Shown here one piece after another: positions 40,061 through 49,196 of a stretch of DNA of 64,000 nucleotides. Every line of letters starts with the position of its first letter. Position 1 is the stretch's first letter. Below the pieces are notes generated by a model. It worked only from the letters and a program-made list of their open reading frames with translations, did not search any database and was not told the DNA's origin. Made by a program: the position numbers and the translations under genes. Source of the DNA: DASUAS01 sp963809795 (GTDB taxonomy: Bacteria > Actinomycetota > Acidimicrobiia > IMCC26256 > DASPTH01); contig CAWELN010000031.1 in assembly GCA_963809795.1 (NCBI GenBank), positions 10,838-74,837 on the forward strand. The letters run 5' to 3'.

Positions 40061-41354
40061 GTGCCGGGCACGGTGATCGTCGGCACCCAGTGGGGTGACG
40101 AGGGCAAGGGCCGCTTCACCGACTACCTGGCGCAGGAGAGCGACCTGGTCGTCCGTTACCAGGGCGGCCACAACGCCGGACACCGCATCGTGGTCGACGG
40201 CGAGGTCTTCGCGTTGCAGCTCGTGCCGAGCGGCGTGCTCTACCCGCACGTCACCACGATCATCGGCAACGGTGTCGTCGTCGATCCCGCGGTCCTGATC
40301 GAAGAGCTCGACATGCTCGCGGGCAAGGGCGTCGACACGTCGCGCGTGAAGCTGTCGGGCAACGCGCACCTGATCATGCCGTACCACCAGGAGCTCGACC
40401 GCGTCACCGAGCGCTTCCTGGGCAAGAACAAGCTCGGCACCACCAAGCGCGGCATCGGCCCCGCGTACGCCGACAAGGCGTTGCGCGTGGGCCTGCGGGT
40501 GCAGGACCTGCTCGACGCCAAGATCTTCCGCGAGAAGCTCGACCTCGCGCTGCGCGAGAAGAACGGCGTGCTGGCGAAGGTCTACAACCGCCTGCCGCTC
40601 GATGCCGACCAGATCGCCGCGCAGTACCTGGCCATGGTCCCGCGCCTCGAGCCCATGATCGACGACACCGTGCACCTGGTCCACGAGGCGCTCGACGCCG
40701 GTCGCCCGGTGTTGTTCGAAGGCGCGCAGGCCACGTACCTCGACCTCGACCACGGCACGTATCCGTTCGTCACCTCGTCGAACCCGATCGCGGGCGGCGT
40801 GTGCACCGGCGCCGGCGTCGGGCCCCGCGCGATCGAGCGGGTCATCGGCGTGGCCAAGGCCTACGTGACCCGCGTGGGCAGCGGTCCGTTCCCCACCGAG
40901 CTGTTCGACGGCGATCCCGTGGGCGACGTCCTGGTCGAGCGTGGCCACGAGTTCGGCACCAACACCGGTCGTCGCCGCCGGCCGGGCTGGCTCGACCTGG
41001 TGATGCTGCGCCACGCCGTGCGGCTGAACTCGTGCAGCGAGATCGCGATCACCAAGCTCGACGTGCTCGCACCGTTCCCCGAGCTCGCGGTGTGCGTCGG
41101 CCTACGAGGGTGAGGACGGCACGCGCTACGACCACGTGCCGTACCACCAGTCGGTGCTGCACAAGGTGCGCCCGGTCTACGAGACCCTGCCCGGGTGGCA
41201 GTGCGACATCGACCAGTGCGCGCGCGTCGAGGACTTTCCCGACGAGGCGCGTGACTACCTCCGCTTCGTGGAGGAGGTCGTGGGCGTGCCCATCAGCTTC
41301 GTGGGTGTCGGCCCCGATCGCGCGCAGACGGTCGTCCTCCCCCGCGCCGCATGA
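40061..41354 (+). CDS. purA: Adenylosuccinate synthetase, frameshifted
   Basis: The gene starts at GTG 40061, MPGTVIVGTQWGDEGKGRF, with the GTP-binding loop of PurA. KLGTTKRGIGPAYADKALR, LFEGAQATYLDLDHGTYPFV and FGTNTGRRRRPGWLD follow. The frame breaks at the GG pair 41099-41100: removing one G joins ...AVCV to AYEGEDGTRYDHVPYHQ. The second part supplies the base-binding end and stops at 41354. Joined length is about 430 residues, the normal size. PurA condenses IMP and aspartate with GTP on the way to AMP. Because de novo AMP synthesis depends on it, a real inactivation is unlikely and a sequence error is more probable. Confidence 0.9.
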
Positions 41355-41418
41355 TCCGCTCGCGGGCGAGCCGCCTCCGCTCCCGCCGCTCCCTCCGGTC
41401 TCCGGTCGCCGCGTCGGA

Positions 41419-42762
41419 GTGAGGATCCTCGTCGTCGGCTCGGGCGGGCGCGAGCACGCCCTGGTGTGGGCGTTGCAACGCGCGCCGGGCGCGCCCGAGG
41501 TGTTCGCCGCGCCCGGCAACCCGGGGATCGCCGCGCACGCGCTGTGCTTCGCCGTCGACCCGTCCGACGCCGCCGCGGTGGCGCAGCTCGGCGACGACCT
41601 CGACGTCGACCTGGTCGTCGTCGGTCCCGAGGGCCCGCTCGTCGCCGGCGTCGCCGATGCGGTCCGGGCCCGGGGCCGCCTCGCGTTCGGGCCCGGCACG
41701 GCCGGCGCCCGGCTCGAGGGCTCGAAGGCGTGGATGAAGGAGGTGCTGGCCGCCGCCGGCGTGCCGACCGCGCGTCACGCGGCGTTCGGTGCCGACGACG
41801 TCGACCGTGCCCTCGCCTTCCTCGAGGAGTTCGCGCCGCCCTACGTCGTGAAGACCGACGGCCTCGCCGCGGGCAAGGGCGTCGTGGTCACCGAATCGCT
41901 CCCCGACGCACGCGATGCCGTCCGCGCCTACCTCTCCGGCGAGGCGTTCGGCGACGCCGGGCGCACCCTCGTGATCGAGGAGGGTCTGACCGGGCCCGAG
42001 CTCTCGCTGCTCGTCGTGTGCAACGGCGATCCCGACGGCGCGGTCGCGCTGGCACCGGCGCAGGACTTCAAGCGCATCGGTGAGCGCGACACCGGGCCGA
42101 ACACGGGCGGCATGGGCGCCTACTCACCCGTGCCGATCGCAGGACCCGCCGTGGTCGACGACGTCATGGCCCGTGCGGTGCGACCCACGCTGCACTGGCT
42201 GGCCGCGCACGACGTCGACTACCGGGGCGTGCTCTACGCGGGGATGATGCTGACCGCCGACGGCCCCAAGGTGATCGAGTACAACGTGCGCTTCGGTGAT
42301 CCCGAGTGCCAGGTGGTGTTGCCCCGCGTCGCCTCCGACTTCGCCGAGCTGCTGCGGGCGGCGGCCGCCGGCGAACCGCTCGCGGTGGAGTTCGCCCGCC
42401 TGGCGTGCGTGACCGTCGTGCTGGCCGGCGCGGGCTACCCGGCCTCGGCGCGGACCGGCGACGCCATCTCCGGTCTCGACGTCGCCACCGCGGTGAACGA
42501 GGTCACGATCTTCCACGCGGGGACCGCGCGCGATGCCGACGGCACGCTCCGCACCGCCGGGGGGCGCGTGCTCGCCGTCACCGGAACGGGCCCCGACCTG
42601 TCGGTGGCGCGCACGCGCGCCTACGAAGCGGCCGGCCTGATCGCCTGGGACGGCATGCAGCTCCGCGGCGACATCGCCGCCGCCGCGGCGGCCACCGAAG
42701 CGGGCTCGGAGCCCGCACCGTGGCTCAGCGGACCCGACGGCGGGTCCGCACCCCGGCGATGA
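41419..42762 (+). CDS. purD: Phosphoribosylamine-glycine ligase
   Basis: The protein has 447 residues from GTG 41419, giving MRILVVGSGGREHALVWAL, the normal PurD start. GPEGPLVAGVADAVRARG, KAWMKEVLAAAGVPTARH, PYVVKTDGLAAGKGVVV and NTGGMGAYSP are the ATP-grasp and glycine-binding landmarks; YNVRFGDPECQ carries metal ligands. It joins phosphoribosylamine and glycine, step two of purine synthesis. It lies 64 bases after purA. Its last codons overlap, on the other strand, the end of a small zinc-finger gene. Confidence 0.95.
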   Translation: MRILVVGSGGREHALVWALQRAPGAPEVFAAPGNPGIAAHALCFAVDPSDAAAVAQLGDDLDVDLVVVGPEGPLVAGVADAVRARGRLAFGPGTAGARLEGSKAWMKEVLAAAGVPTARHAAFGADDVDRALAFLEEFAPPYVVKTDGLAAGKGVVVTESLPDARDAVRAYLSGEAFGDAGRTLVIEEGLTGPELSLLVVCNGDPDGAVALAPAQDFKRIGERDTGPNTGGMGAYSPVPIAGPAVVDDVMARAVRPTLHWLAAHDVDYRGVLYAGMMLTADGPKVIEYNVRFGDPECQVVLPRVASDFAELLRAAAAGEPLAVEFARLACVTVVLAGAGYPASARTGDAISGLDVATAVNEVTIFHAGTARDADGTLRTAGGRVLAVTGTGPDLSVARTRAYEAAGLIAWDGMQLRGDIAAAAAATEAGSEPAPWLSGPDGGSAPRR

Positions 42763-42895
42763 CCAGCGAGCAGGGGATGCAGCGCAGCGGGTCGCCGTCC
42801 TTGGGCGGAGGGACGAGACACACTGCACACCAGTGCTGGCCGCATTCGTCGCATTGCGCGACGGCGTGCTCGGTCCAGTGCTTGGCGCAGTTCAT
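42725..42895 (-). CDS. Small zinc-finger (B-box-like) protein
   Basis: The gene encodes 56 residues from an ATG at 42895, with GAGGAGGG 13-20 bases upstream. CAKHWTEHAVAQCDECGQHW, then CAVC, and later CIPC give a Cys/His pattern of two zinc sites resembling the B-box fold; the end is Arg-rich. Short proteins with such a finger in actinobacteria often carry extra membrane helices, which this one lacks. The function is unknown. It overlaps the 3' end of purD by 38 bases on the opposite strand and is divergent from purB. Confidence 0.65.
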   Translation of the reverse strand: MNCAKHWTEHAVAQCDECGQHWCAVCLVPPPKDGDPLRCIPCSLVIAGVRTRRRVR

Positions 42896-43015
42896 CACCC
42901 CCGAGCCCTCCTCGTCCTGATCGCCTCGCCCACCAATTTTGACCTGCGGACACGCCCAAGGGCGGGTCCGTGCCGTTTCCGGCTCGTAGAGTGTTCGGCA
43001 GGAGGAAGGGCCCCC

Positions 43016-44356
43016 TTGATAGAGCGCTACGCACTGCCTGAGATCGCCGGCCTCTTCACCGACGAGGCCCGATTCCGCGCCTGGCTGGAGGTCGAGATCC
43101 TCGCCACCGAGGCCTGGGCCAAGCTCGGGGTGGTGCCCGCCGCCGACGCGGTGACGGTCCGCGAACGGGCGGATTTCACCGTGTCCGAGGTCCACGAGCG
43201 GGAGCGCACCACCGAGCACGACGTCGCCGCCTTCGTCGACGTGGTGCAGGAACGCATCGGCGCGCCGGCCGGCTCATGGCTCCACTACGGCCTCACGTCG
43301 AGCGACGTCGTCGACACCGCGCTGTCGTTGGTGCTGGTCCAGGCGATGGATCTCGTGCTCGACGCCGCCGCCGCGCTCGAGGACGCGATCCGCGCCCAGG
43401 CCCATGCCTACCGGGCGGTGCCGATGGCCGGGCGCACCCACGGCGTGCACGCCGAGCCCACCACGTTCGGGGCGAAGCTGGCGCTCTGGGCCATGCAGGT
43501 GCACCGCGACCGTGAACGGCTCCTGCGAGCGCGCCGGGCCATCGCGGTGGGCAAGCTGTCGGGCGCCGTCGGCACGTACTCCAACATCGACCCCGCGGTC
43601 GAGGCCTACGTGTGCGAGGCGCTCGGGCTCGTCCCGGTGCCGGCCACGCAGGTCATCGCCCGCGACCGGCACGCCGAGCTGCTCTACGCGTGCGCGTCGG
43701 TGGGTGCCACCGTCGAGGCCTTCGCGACCGAGATCCGCCACCTCCAGCGCACCGAGGTGCGCGAGGTGGAGGAGCCCTTCCGCGCCGGCGCCCAGAAGGG
43801 CTCGAGCGCGATGCCGCACAAGCGCAACCCGGTGAAGGCCGAGCAGCTCAGCGGCCTCGCCCGCGTGCTGCGCGGCAATCTGCAGGCCGGGCTCGAGAAC
43901 GTCGCGCTGTGGCACGAGCGCGACATCTCGCACTCGTCGGTGGAGCGCATCATCCTCCCCGACTCGTTGCAGCTCGCGTACTACGTGCTGGTGAAGTTCC
44001 GCAGCATCGTCGAGGGGATGCACGTCTACCCCGAGCGAATGCGGGAGAACCTCGACGCGTCGTACGGGCTCGTGTTCAGCCAGCCGGTGCTCCTCGCGTT
44101 GGTCGAGTCGGGCATGACGCGCGACGACGCGTACCGCGCCGTGCAGCGGAACGCCATGGCCACGTGGGAGTCGCGCCGGCCGTTCCTCGACGTCCTGCGC
44201 GAGGACCCCGCCGTCCTCGACGCGCTCGGCGACGAGCGGCTCGCCGCGTGCTTCGACCTCACCGGCGCGCTGGCGAACGTCGACCGCATCTTCGCCGCCC
44301 TCGACGATCTGGCGCCGCTCCCAGGTCCGACGGGCACGGACCCGGCGGTGCCGTGA
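43016..44356 (+). CDS. purB: Adenylosuccinate lyase
   Basis: The protein has 446 residues if it starts at TTG 43016, which lies seven bases after GGAGGAAGG and gives LIERYALPEIAGLF, the expected first residues of PurB. TSSDVVDTALSL, MAGRTHGVHAEPTTFG and the flexible signature loop KGSSAMPHKRNPVKAEQL with the catalytic Ser are present. It releases fumarate from SAICAR and from adenylosuccinate, acting twice in AMP synthesis. Its stop overlaps purC as GTGA. The rare TTG start may lower its translation relative to its neighbours. Confidence 0.95.
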   Translation: MIERYALPEIAGLFTDEARFRAWLEVEILATEAWAKLGVVPAADAVTVRERADFTVSEVHERERTTEHDVAAFVDVVQERIGAPAGSWLHYGLTSSDVVDTALSLVLVQAMDLVLDAAAALEDAIRAQAHAYRAVPMAGRTHGVHAEPTTFGAKLALWAMQVHRDRERLLRARRAIAVGKLSGAVGTYSNIDPAVEAYVCEALGLVPVPATQVIARDRHAELLYACASVGATVEAFATEIRHLQRTEVREVEEPFRAGAQKGSSAMPHKRNPVKAEQLSGLARVLRGNLQAGLENVALWHERDISHSSVERIILPDSLQLAYYVLVKFRSIVEGMHVYPERMRENLDASYGLVFSQPVLLALVESGMTRDDAYRAVQRNAMATWESRRPFLDVLREDPAVLDALGDERLAACFDLTGALANVDRIFAALDDLAPLPGPTGTDPAVP

Positions 44357-45237
44357 GCAAGCTCTCTCTTCCCCACCACTACAGCGGCAAGGTGCGCGAG
44401 CTCTACGAGGTCGACCACGACCGCATGCTGGTCGTGGCGTCCGACCGCATCTCGGTGTTCGACGTCGTGCTCCCCGACCTCATCCCCGACAAGGGGCGGG
44501 TCCTCACCGCGCTGTCGACGTTCTGGTTCGAGCAGACCGCGCACCTGGCCCGCAACCACCTGGTGTCGTCCGACCCCACCGACTTCCCGGAGACCGCGGG
44601 CCCCGACATCTCCGGCCGGGCGATGTTGGTGCAGGCGGCCCAGCCGGTCCGGCTCGAGTGCGTCGCACGGGGGTACCTGTTCGGGGCCGCATGGTCCGAC
44701 TACCAGGAGACGGGCACGGTGCGGGGCCGCCCGCTCCCGGGCGGGCTCCGCCAGGCCGAGCGGCTCCCGGAGCCGATCTTCACGCCCACCACCAAGGCCG
44801 TCAGCGGCCACGACCTCCCGCTCTCCGACACCGAGGCCGCCGAGGTGGTGGGCGCCGACCTCTTCGAGGAGCTCCGCGACGTCACGCTCGCCGTCTACCG
44901 GTACGGCGCCGCTCACGCCGCCGAGCGGGGGCTCATCCTGGCCGACACCAAGCTCGAGTTCGGGCTGGTCGACGAGCGACTCGTGGTGATCGACGAGATG
45001 ATGACGCCCGACTCGTCGCGCTACTGGAGCGCCGACGACCACGTCGTCGGGACGTCGCCGCCGTCGTTCGACAAGCAGTACGTGCGCGACTACTACCTGT
45101 CGATCGGGTGGAACCAGGAGCCGCCGGTGCCACACATGCCGGCGTCGGTGATCGCGGGCACGCGGGCCCGCTACGTCGAGGCCTACGAGCAGGTGAGCGG
45201 CAACAGCTTCGACACCTGGTACGGAGACGACGAATGA
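44353..45237 (+). CDS. purC: SAICAR synthetase (phosphoribosylaminoimidazole-succinocarboxamide synthase)
   Basis: The protein has 294 residues from a GTG overlapping the purB stop. HHYSGKVRELYEVDHDRMLV, ASDRISVFDVVLPDLIPDKG, RLECVARGYLFGAAW, ILADTKLEFGLVDERLVVID and DEMMTPDSSRYW are the PurC landmarks. It is of the longer type that includes extra C-terminal helices. It adds aspartate to CAIR with ATP. Its stop overlaps the purS start as ATGA, so purB-purC-purS are translated in a coupled row. Confidence 0.96.
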   Translation: MSKLSLPHHYSGKVRELYEVDHDRMLVVASDRISVFDVVLPDLIPDKGRVLTALSTFWFEQTAHLARNHLVSSDPTDFPETAGPDISGRAMLVQAAQPVRLECVARGYLFGAAWSDYQETGTVRGRPLPGGLRQAERLPEPIFTPTTKAVSGHDLPLSDTEAAEVVGADLFEELRDVTLAVYRYGAAHAAERGLILADTKLEFGLVDERLVVIDEMMTPDSSRYWSADDHVVGTSPPSFDKQYVRDYYLSIGWNQEPPVPHMPASVIAGTRARYVEAYEQVSGNSFDTWYGDDE

Positions 45238-45497
45238 GGTTCGCGGCCCGCATCGACGTCACCCACCTCCCCGGCGTGCTCGATCCGCAGGGCGCGACCG
45301 TCGAGCGCGCGCTCCCCGCGCTCGGGTACGCCAACGTGAGCGAGGTCTCCATCGCCAAGACCATCCGCCTGGTGCTCGACGCCGACTCCGAGGCCGCGGC
45401 GCGGGCGCAGGTCGACGAGATGTGCCAGCGGATCCTGGCCAACCCCGTGATCGAGCGCTACACGGTGGAGGTCGACGAGGTGGTACCCGCCTCGTGA
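45234..45497 (+). CDS. purS: Phosphoribosylformylglycinamidine synthase subunit PurS
   Basis: The protein has 87 residues. FAARIDVTHLPGVLDPQGAT, VERALPALGYANVSEVSIAK and VDEMCQRILANPVIERYTVE match the small ferredoxin-like PurS, which bridges PurL and PurQ and passes ammonia between them. This three-part enzyme is the Gram-positive and archaeal type, in contrast to the single long PurL of enterobacteria. It is translationally coupled to purC and separated from purQ by an 85-base gap containing a palindromic repeat. Confidence 0.94.
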   Translation: MRFAARIDVTHLPGVLDPQGATVERALPALGYANVSEVSIAKTIRLVLDADSEAAARAQVDEMCQRILANPVIERYTVEVDEVVPAS

Positions 45498-45508
45498 GCG
45501 GAGTGGCG

Positions 45509-45531
45509 GCGAGCCGGGTATCCCGGCTCGC
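45509..45531 (+). repeat. Perfect palindrome with TAT loop, purS-purQ gap
   Basis: GCGAGCCGGG-TAT-CCCGGCTCGC forms a perfect 10-bp stem with a three-base loop. It is the strongest copy of the GGGTATCCC family also seen at 34988-35002 and 35705-35715, and like them it lies in a gap inside an operon, flanked by GAGCG-type words. Confidence 0.75.
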
Positions 45532-45582
45532 AACGGAGCGGGGCCTGAGCGGCTCGGTGCGAAGCGCCGAGAGCGGGGAAGC

Positions 45583-46299
45583 GTGAGCGCTCGGGTCGGG
45601 GTGGTGGTGTTCCCGGGCACGAACTGCGAGCTCGACGTGCAGTGGGCCGTCGAGGCGCTCGGCGGCGAGGCCGAGCTGCTCTGGCACGGCGATCGCACGG
45701 TGCGCGAGGTCGACGCGGTGGTCGTGCCGGGCGGGTTCGCCCACGGCGACTACCTGCGCACCGGCGCCATCGCCCGCTTCTCGCCGGTGATGGACGCGGT
45801 CGCGGAGCACGCCGCCGCCGGTGGCCCCGTCGTCGGCATCTGCAACGGCTTCCAGGTGCTCACCGAGGCGGGCCTGCTCCCCGGGGCGCTGCAGAAGAAC
45901 GCCGGGCTCACGTTCGTGTGCGACACGGTCGAGCTCGAGGTGGTGAGCACCCGCTCGGTGCTCACCAACCGGGCCGCGCGCGGCGCGAGGCTGCGGATCC
46001 CGATCAACCACTTCGAGGGCAACTACGTGTGCGACGCCGAGACGCTGGCGCGCCTCCGGGCCGACGATCGCATCGTGGTCCGCTACGTCGACAACCCCAA
46101 CGGCAGCCTCGACGACATCGCCGGCATCAGCAACGAGGCGGGCAACGTCGTCGGCCTCATGCCGCACCCGGAGCGGGCCAGCGACGCCCTGCTCGGCAGC
46201 GCCGACGGGGTCGTCCTGCTCGAGTCGCTGCTCGCCTCCTGTTCCGGCGTCACTCGCGTGGCGGAGCTCACGAACCCCTCGAGATCCCCGCTTTCTTGA
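45583..46299 (+). CDS. purQ: Phosphoribosylformylglycinamidine synthase subunit PurQ (glutaminase)
   Basis: The protein has 238 residues from a GTG start. VGVVVFPGTNCELDVQWAVE begins it; VVGICNGFQVLTEAGLLPG contains the catalytic Cys, and GLMPHPERASD the His and Glu of the class I glutaminase triad. It releases ammonia from glutamine for PurL. Its 3' end overlaps by 32 bases the convergent conserved gene at 46268, which separates it from purL; in many bacteria purS, purQ and purL are contiguous. Confidence 0.95.
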   Translation: MSARVGVVVFPGTNCELDVQWAVEALGGEAELLWHGDRTVREVDAVVVPGGFAHGDYLRTGAIARFSPVMDAVAEHAAAGGPVVGICNGFQVLTEAGLLPGALQKNAGLTFVCDTVELEVVSTRSVLTNRAARGARLRIPINHFEGNYVCDAETLARLRADDRIVVRYVDNPNGSLDDIAGISNEAGNVVGLMPHPERASDALLGSADGVVLLESLLASCSGVTRVAELTNPSRSPLS

Positions 46300-46678
46300 G
46301 CACGTCGGCCGGGACGCCGAGCTCTCGCCACGCCGCGTAGGAGATGCCCTTGCGCGCGGCGTACTTCGACGCCGTCTTCACGAAATCCGACTCGAGTGCC
46401 GACAGGTCGACCTTGGTGTCCATCGCCTCCAACTCCTTCTGGAGGTCCATCCGCTCCTGGACCAACTGGAGCTGTTGGAGGGCCGAGACGTCGCCGAACT
46501 CGGCGTCGATGGCACTGAGGCGCTTCTTGATGGAATCGGGCGTGCGCCGCCGGCCCCGCCGCGGGCGGTTCTGCTGCAAGGCCTCCAGGTAGTTCTTCAC
46601 CGCTCGGCCCTCGGAGCGGCCTTCGGCGAGCGCCGCTTTGTGCTGGGCGCTCATCGTGCGAGTGGTGGATTTGGCCAT
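46268..46678 (-). CDS. Conserved hypothetical protein, charged and helical
   Basis: The protein has 136 residues starting MAKSTTRTMSAQHKAALAEG. The first third is basic (RPRRGRRRTPDSIKKRLSAI), the middle a Leu/Gln-rich helix (LQQLQLVQERMDLQKELEAM) that can form a coiled coil, and the end (KGISYAAWRELGVPADVLKKAG) looks like a small conserved domain where Tyr and Trp stand out. I recognise this organisation from uncharacterised actinobacterial proteins but know no function. Nucleic-acid binding is plausible from the basic region. It lies antisense between purQ and purL and has its own upstream region shared with purL. Confidence 0.75.
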   Translation of the reverse strand: MAKSTTRTMSAQHKAALAEGRSEGRAVKNYLEALQQNRPRRGRRRTPDSIKKRLSAIDAEFGDVSALQQLQLVQERMDLQKELEAMDTKVDLSALESDFVKTASKYAARKGISYAAWRELGVPADVLKKAGISRGS

Positions 46679-46801
46679 GGCTCTCTCTCCCGTGAATCGG
46701 TCGGTCGACGCCCGTCCTTTCTGTCTATCACCCGGATCGCTATTTCTGTAATGGCGAACATGACTTGTTCAGGTCATGCGTCAAAGAGGTGCTTCGCTAC
46801 G
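46679..46801. promoter_or_regulatory. Divergent region between hypothetical gene and purL
   Basis: These 123 bases are clearly A+T-richer than their surroundings and must carry promoters for both directions. TGTAAT (46747-46752) is a possible -10 for purL. I see no purine riboswitch structure in it. Confidence 0.4.
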
Positions 46802-49132
46802 ATGCGACTCGATCCCATGAGCAGCGCCAGCACGCGGCAGCCGGAGCCCGTCCACCGGCAACTCGGACTCACCGACGACGAGCTCGACGCGATCGTGGAG
46901 CTGCTCGGGCGCGACCCGACCGAGCTCGAGCTCGCGATGTACGCGGTGATGTGGTCGGAGCACTGCTCGTACAAGTCGTCGAAGCGCTACCTCGGTCGCT
47001 TCCCCACCGAGGCACCGTGGGTCCTCGTCGGTCCGGGCGAGGGCGCGGGGGTGATCGACGTCGGCGACGGCCTCGCGGTCGCCATCCGCATCGAGAGCCA
47101 CAACCACCCGTCGGCGGTGGAGCCCTACCAGGGCGCGGCCACCGGCGTCGGCGGGATCATCCGCGACGTCTTCTCCATGGGTGCGCGGCCCATCGCGCTG
47201 ATGGACCCACTGCGCTTCGGGCCGCTCGACGACCCCCGCACCCGCTACCTCCTCGAGGGCGTCGTCGCCGGCATCAGTGGCTACGGCAACGCGGTCGGGG
47301 TCCCCACGGTGGGCGGCGAGGTGGTGTTCGACGAGTGCTACCGCGACAACCCGCTCGTCAACGTGCTGTGCCTCGGCGTGCTGCCGGTCGACCGGCTGGT
47401 GCTGGCGAAGGCCGAGGGTGTCGGCAACGTCGCCGTGCTCCTCGGCTCGGCCACCGGGCGCGACGGCATCGGCGGGGCGAGCGTGCTGGCCTCCGCCGGC
47501 TTCTCCGAGGGCGACGAGGCCAAGCGGCCGTCGGTCCAGGTGGGCGATCCCTACGAGGAGAAGCGGCTCATCGAGGCCTGCCTCGAGCTGCTCGACGCCG
47601 GCCTCGCCGTGGGCGTGCAGGACCTCGGCGCCGCCGGCATCTCGTGCGCGGCGTCGGAGACGGCGGCGAAGACCGGCGCGGGCATGGACGTCGACCTCGC
47701 CCGCATGCCCAAGCGCGAGCCGGGCATGAACGGCGTCGAGGTGATGACGTCGGAGAGCCAGGAGCGCATGCTCGCCATCGTCACCCCCGCCAACCTCGAC
47801 GCGGTGCTCGACCTGTGTCGCCGCTGGGAGATCCGGGCCTCGGTCATCGGCCGGGTCACCGACACCGCGCGGTTCCGTGTGTACGACGGCCTGTTCGACG
47901 CGGTGGGCGTGCCGGGCGGGAACCCGCCGGTCCCGCGCGGCGACGCGCCACCCGCGCGGTCGTCCGACGTGCAGCCGGTGGCCGACGTCCCGGTCGCCAG
48001 TCTCGGCGACGGTCCCGTGTACGACCGGCCCGCGACCGCGCCGCCCGAGCGCGCCGCGCTCCACGCCGACGACCCCGCGTCGGTGCTCGCGCCGCGGTTC
48101 CCGTCGGGCACGGACCTGTCGGAGGAATTGCTCGCCGTGCTGGCGTCACCGAACATCGCCGACAAGTCGTGGGTGTACCGGCAGTACGACCACCAGCTGT
48201 TCCTCAACACCGTGGTCGCGCCCGGCGGCGACGCGTCGGTGCTCCGGTTGAAAGGCACGTCGCGCGCCCTCGCGCTCACCACCGACGGCCAGGCGCGGTT
48301 CTGCGCGCTCGATCCCTACACCGGCGCCCGCCTCACCGTGATCGAGGCCGCTCGCAACCTCGCCTGCGTCGGCGCGGTACCGAAGGCGTTGGTGAACTGC
48401 CTGAACTTCGGCAACCCCGAGCACCCGGAGGTGATGTGGCAGTTCGCCGAGGTGGTCGACGGCATGAGCGACGCGTGCCGGGCGCTCTCCGTACCGGTCG
48501 TCGGCGGCAACGTCAGCTTCTACAACGAGTCGCGCGGCCGCGACATCGATCCCACCCCGGTGATCGGCGTGGTCGGGCTCATCGAGGAGCTCACCTCCGT
48601 GCCGCCGCCGGCCGAGCTGCACGACGGTGACGCGCTCGTCGTCCTCGGCCACACCGCGCCCGAGCTCGGCGGGTCGGAATGGGCCCACCTCCACGGTCTG
48701 CGGGGCGGGACACCGCCGGCCGCCGATCTCGACACCGCCGTGGCGCTGCACGACTTCGTGCGCGACCTGGTCACCCGGCGCGCGGTGCGCGGCGTGCACG
48801 ACGTCTCCGACGGCGGCCTGGCCGTCACCCTGACCGAGATGGCGGTCGCCGGCGGGTGCGGGTTCCGGGTCGCGTTGCGGTCCGAGCTGGTCCCGGCGCT
48901 GGCCTGGTTCTCGGAGTCGGCGTCCCGGGTCGTCCTCGCCGTCGATCCCGCCGGTGCCGACGCCCTCGTCGAGCGGGCCCGGGCGGCCAACGTCCCCGCC
49001 CAACGTCTCGGCACCGCCGGCGGTGACCGCCTCGAGGCCGACGGCGCCTTCTCGGTCGCGCTCGTCGATGCCACCCACGCCTGGCGCGACGCCCTCCCGG
49101 CCGCCCTCGGCCGGCCGACGCCCGACCGGTAG
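46802..49132 (+). CDS. purL: Phosphoribosylformylglycinamidine synthase subunit PurL
   Basis: The protein has 776 residues from ATG 46802; ATG 46817 is an alternative five codons in. This is the small-type PurL that works with PurS and PurQ. HRQLGLTDDELDAIVELLGR, MWSEHCSYKSSKRYL, IRIESHNHPSAVEPYQGAAT and GGIIRDVFSMGARPIALMD are the classic landmarks; GVQDLGAAGISCA and GVHDVSDGGLAVTLTEMA mark the second part of each half. It converts FGAR to FGAM using ATP and ammonia from PurQ. It is followed 64 bases later by purF. Confidence 0.96.
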   Translation: MRLDPMSSASTRQPEPVHRQLGLTDDELDAIVELLGRDPTELELAMYAVMWSEHCSYKSSKRYLGRFPTEAPWVLVGPGEGAGVIDVGDGLAVAIRIESHNHPSAVEPYQGAATGVGGIIRDVFSMGARPIALMDPLRFGPLDDPRTRYLLEGVVAGISGYGNAVGVPTVGGEVVFDECYRDNPLVNVLCLGVLPVDRLVLAKAEGVGNVAVLLGSATGRDGIGGASVLASAGFSEGDEAKRPSVQVGDPYEEKRLIEACLELLDAGLAVGVQDLGAAGISCAASETAAKTGAGMDVDLARMPKREPGMNGVEVMTSESQERMLAIVTPANLDAVLDLCRRWEIRASVIGRVTDTARFRVYDGLFDAVGVPGGNPPVPRGDAPPARSSDVQPVADVPVASLGDGPVYDRPATAPPERAALHADDPASVLAPRFPSGTDLSEELLAVLASPNIADKSWVYRQYDHQLFLNTVVAPGGDASVLRLKGTSRALALTTDGQARFCALDPYTGARLTVIEAARNLACVGAVPKALVNCLNFGNPEHPEVMWQFAEVVDGMSDACRALSVPVVGGNVSFYNESRGRDIDPTPVIGVVGLIEELTSVPPPAELHDGDALVVLGHTAPELGGSEWAHLHGLRGGTPPAADLDTAVALHDFVRDLVTRRAVRGVHDVSDGGLAVTLTEMAVAGGCGFRVALRSELVPALAWFSESASRVVLAVDPAGADALVERARAANVPAQRLGTAGGDRLEADGAFSVALVDATHAWRDALPAALGRPTPDR

Positions 49133-49196
49133 CATCGGTCGGGAATCGACCCCGTGGAATGGGGGTTGACCTCGGGGTGCGTGGGAGACGGAGCCG

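Noticed and set aside
46679..46801. A purine riboswitch before purL
   Set aside because: I find no three-way junction or conserved purine-aptamer core; the gap is also needed for two promoters.
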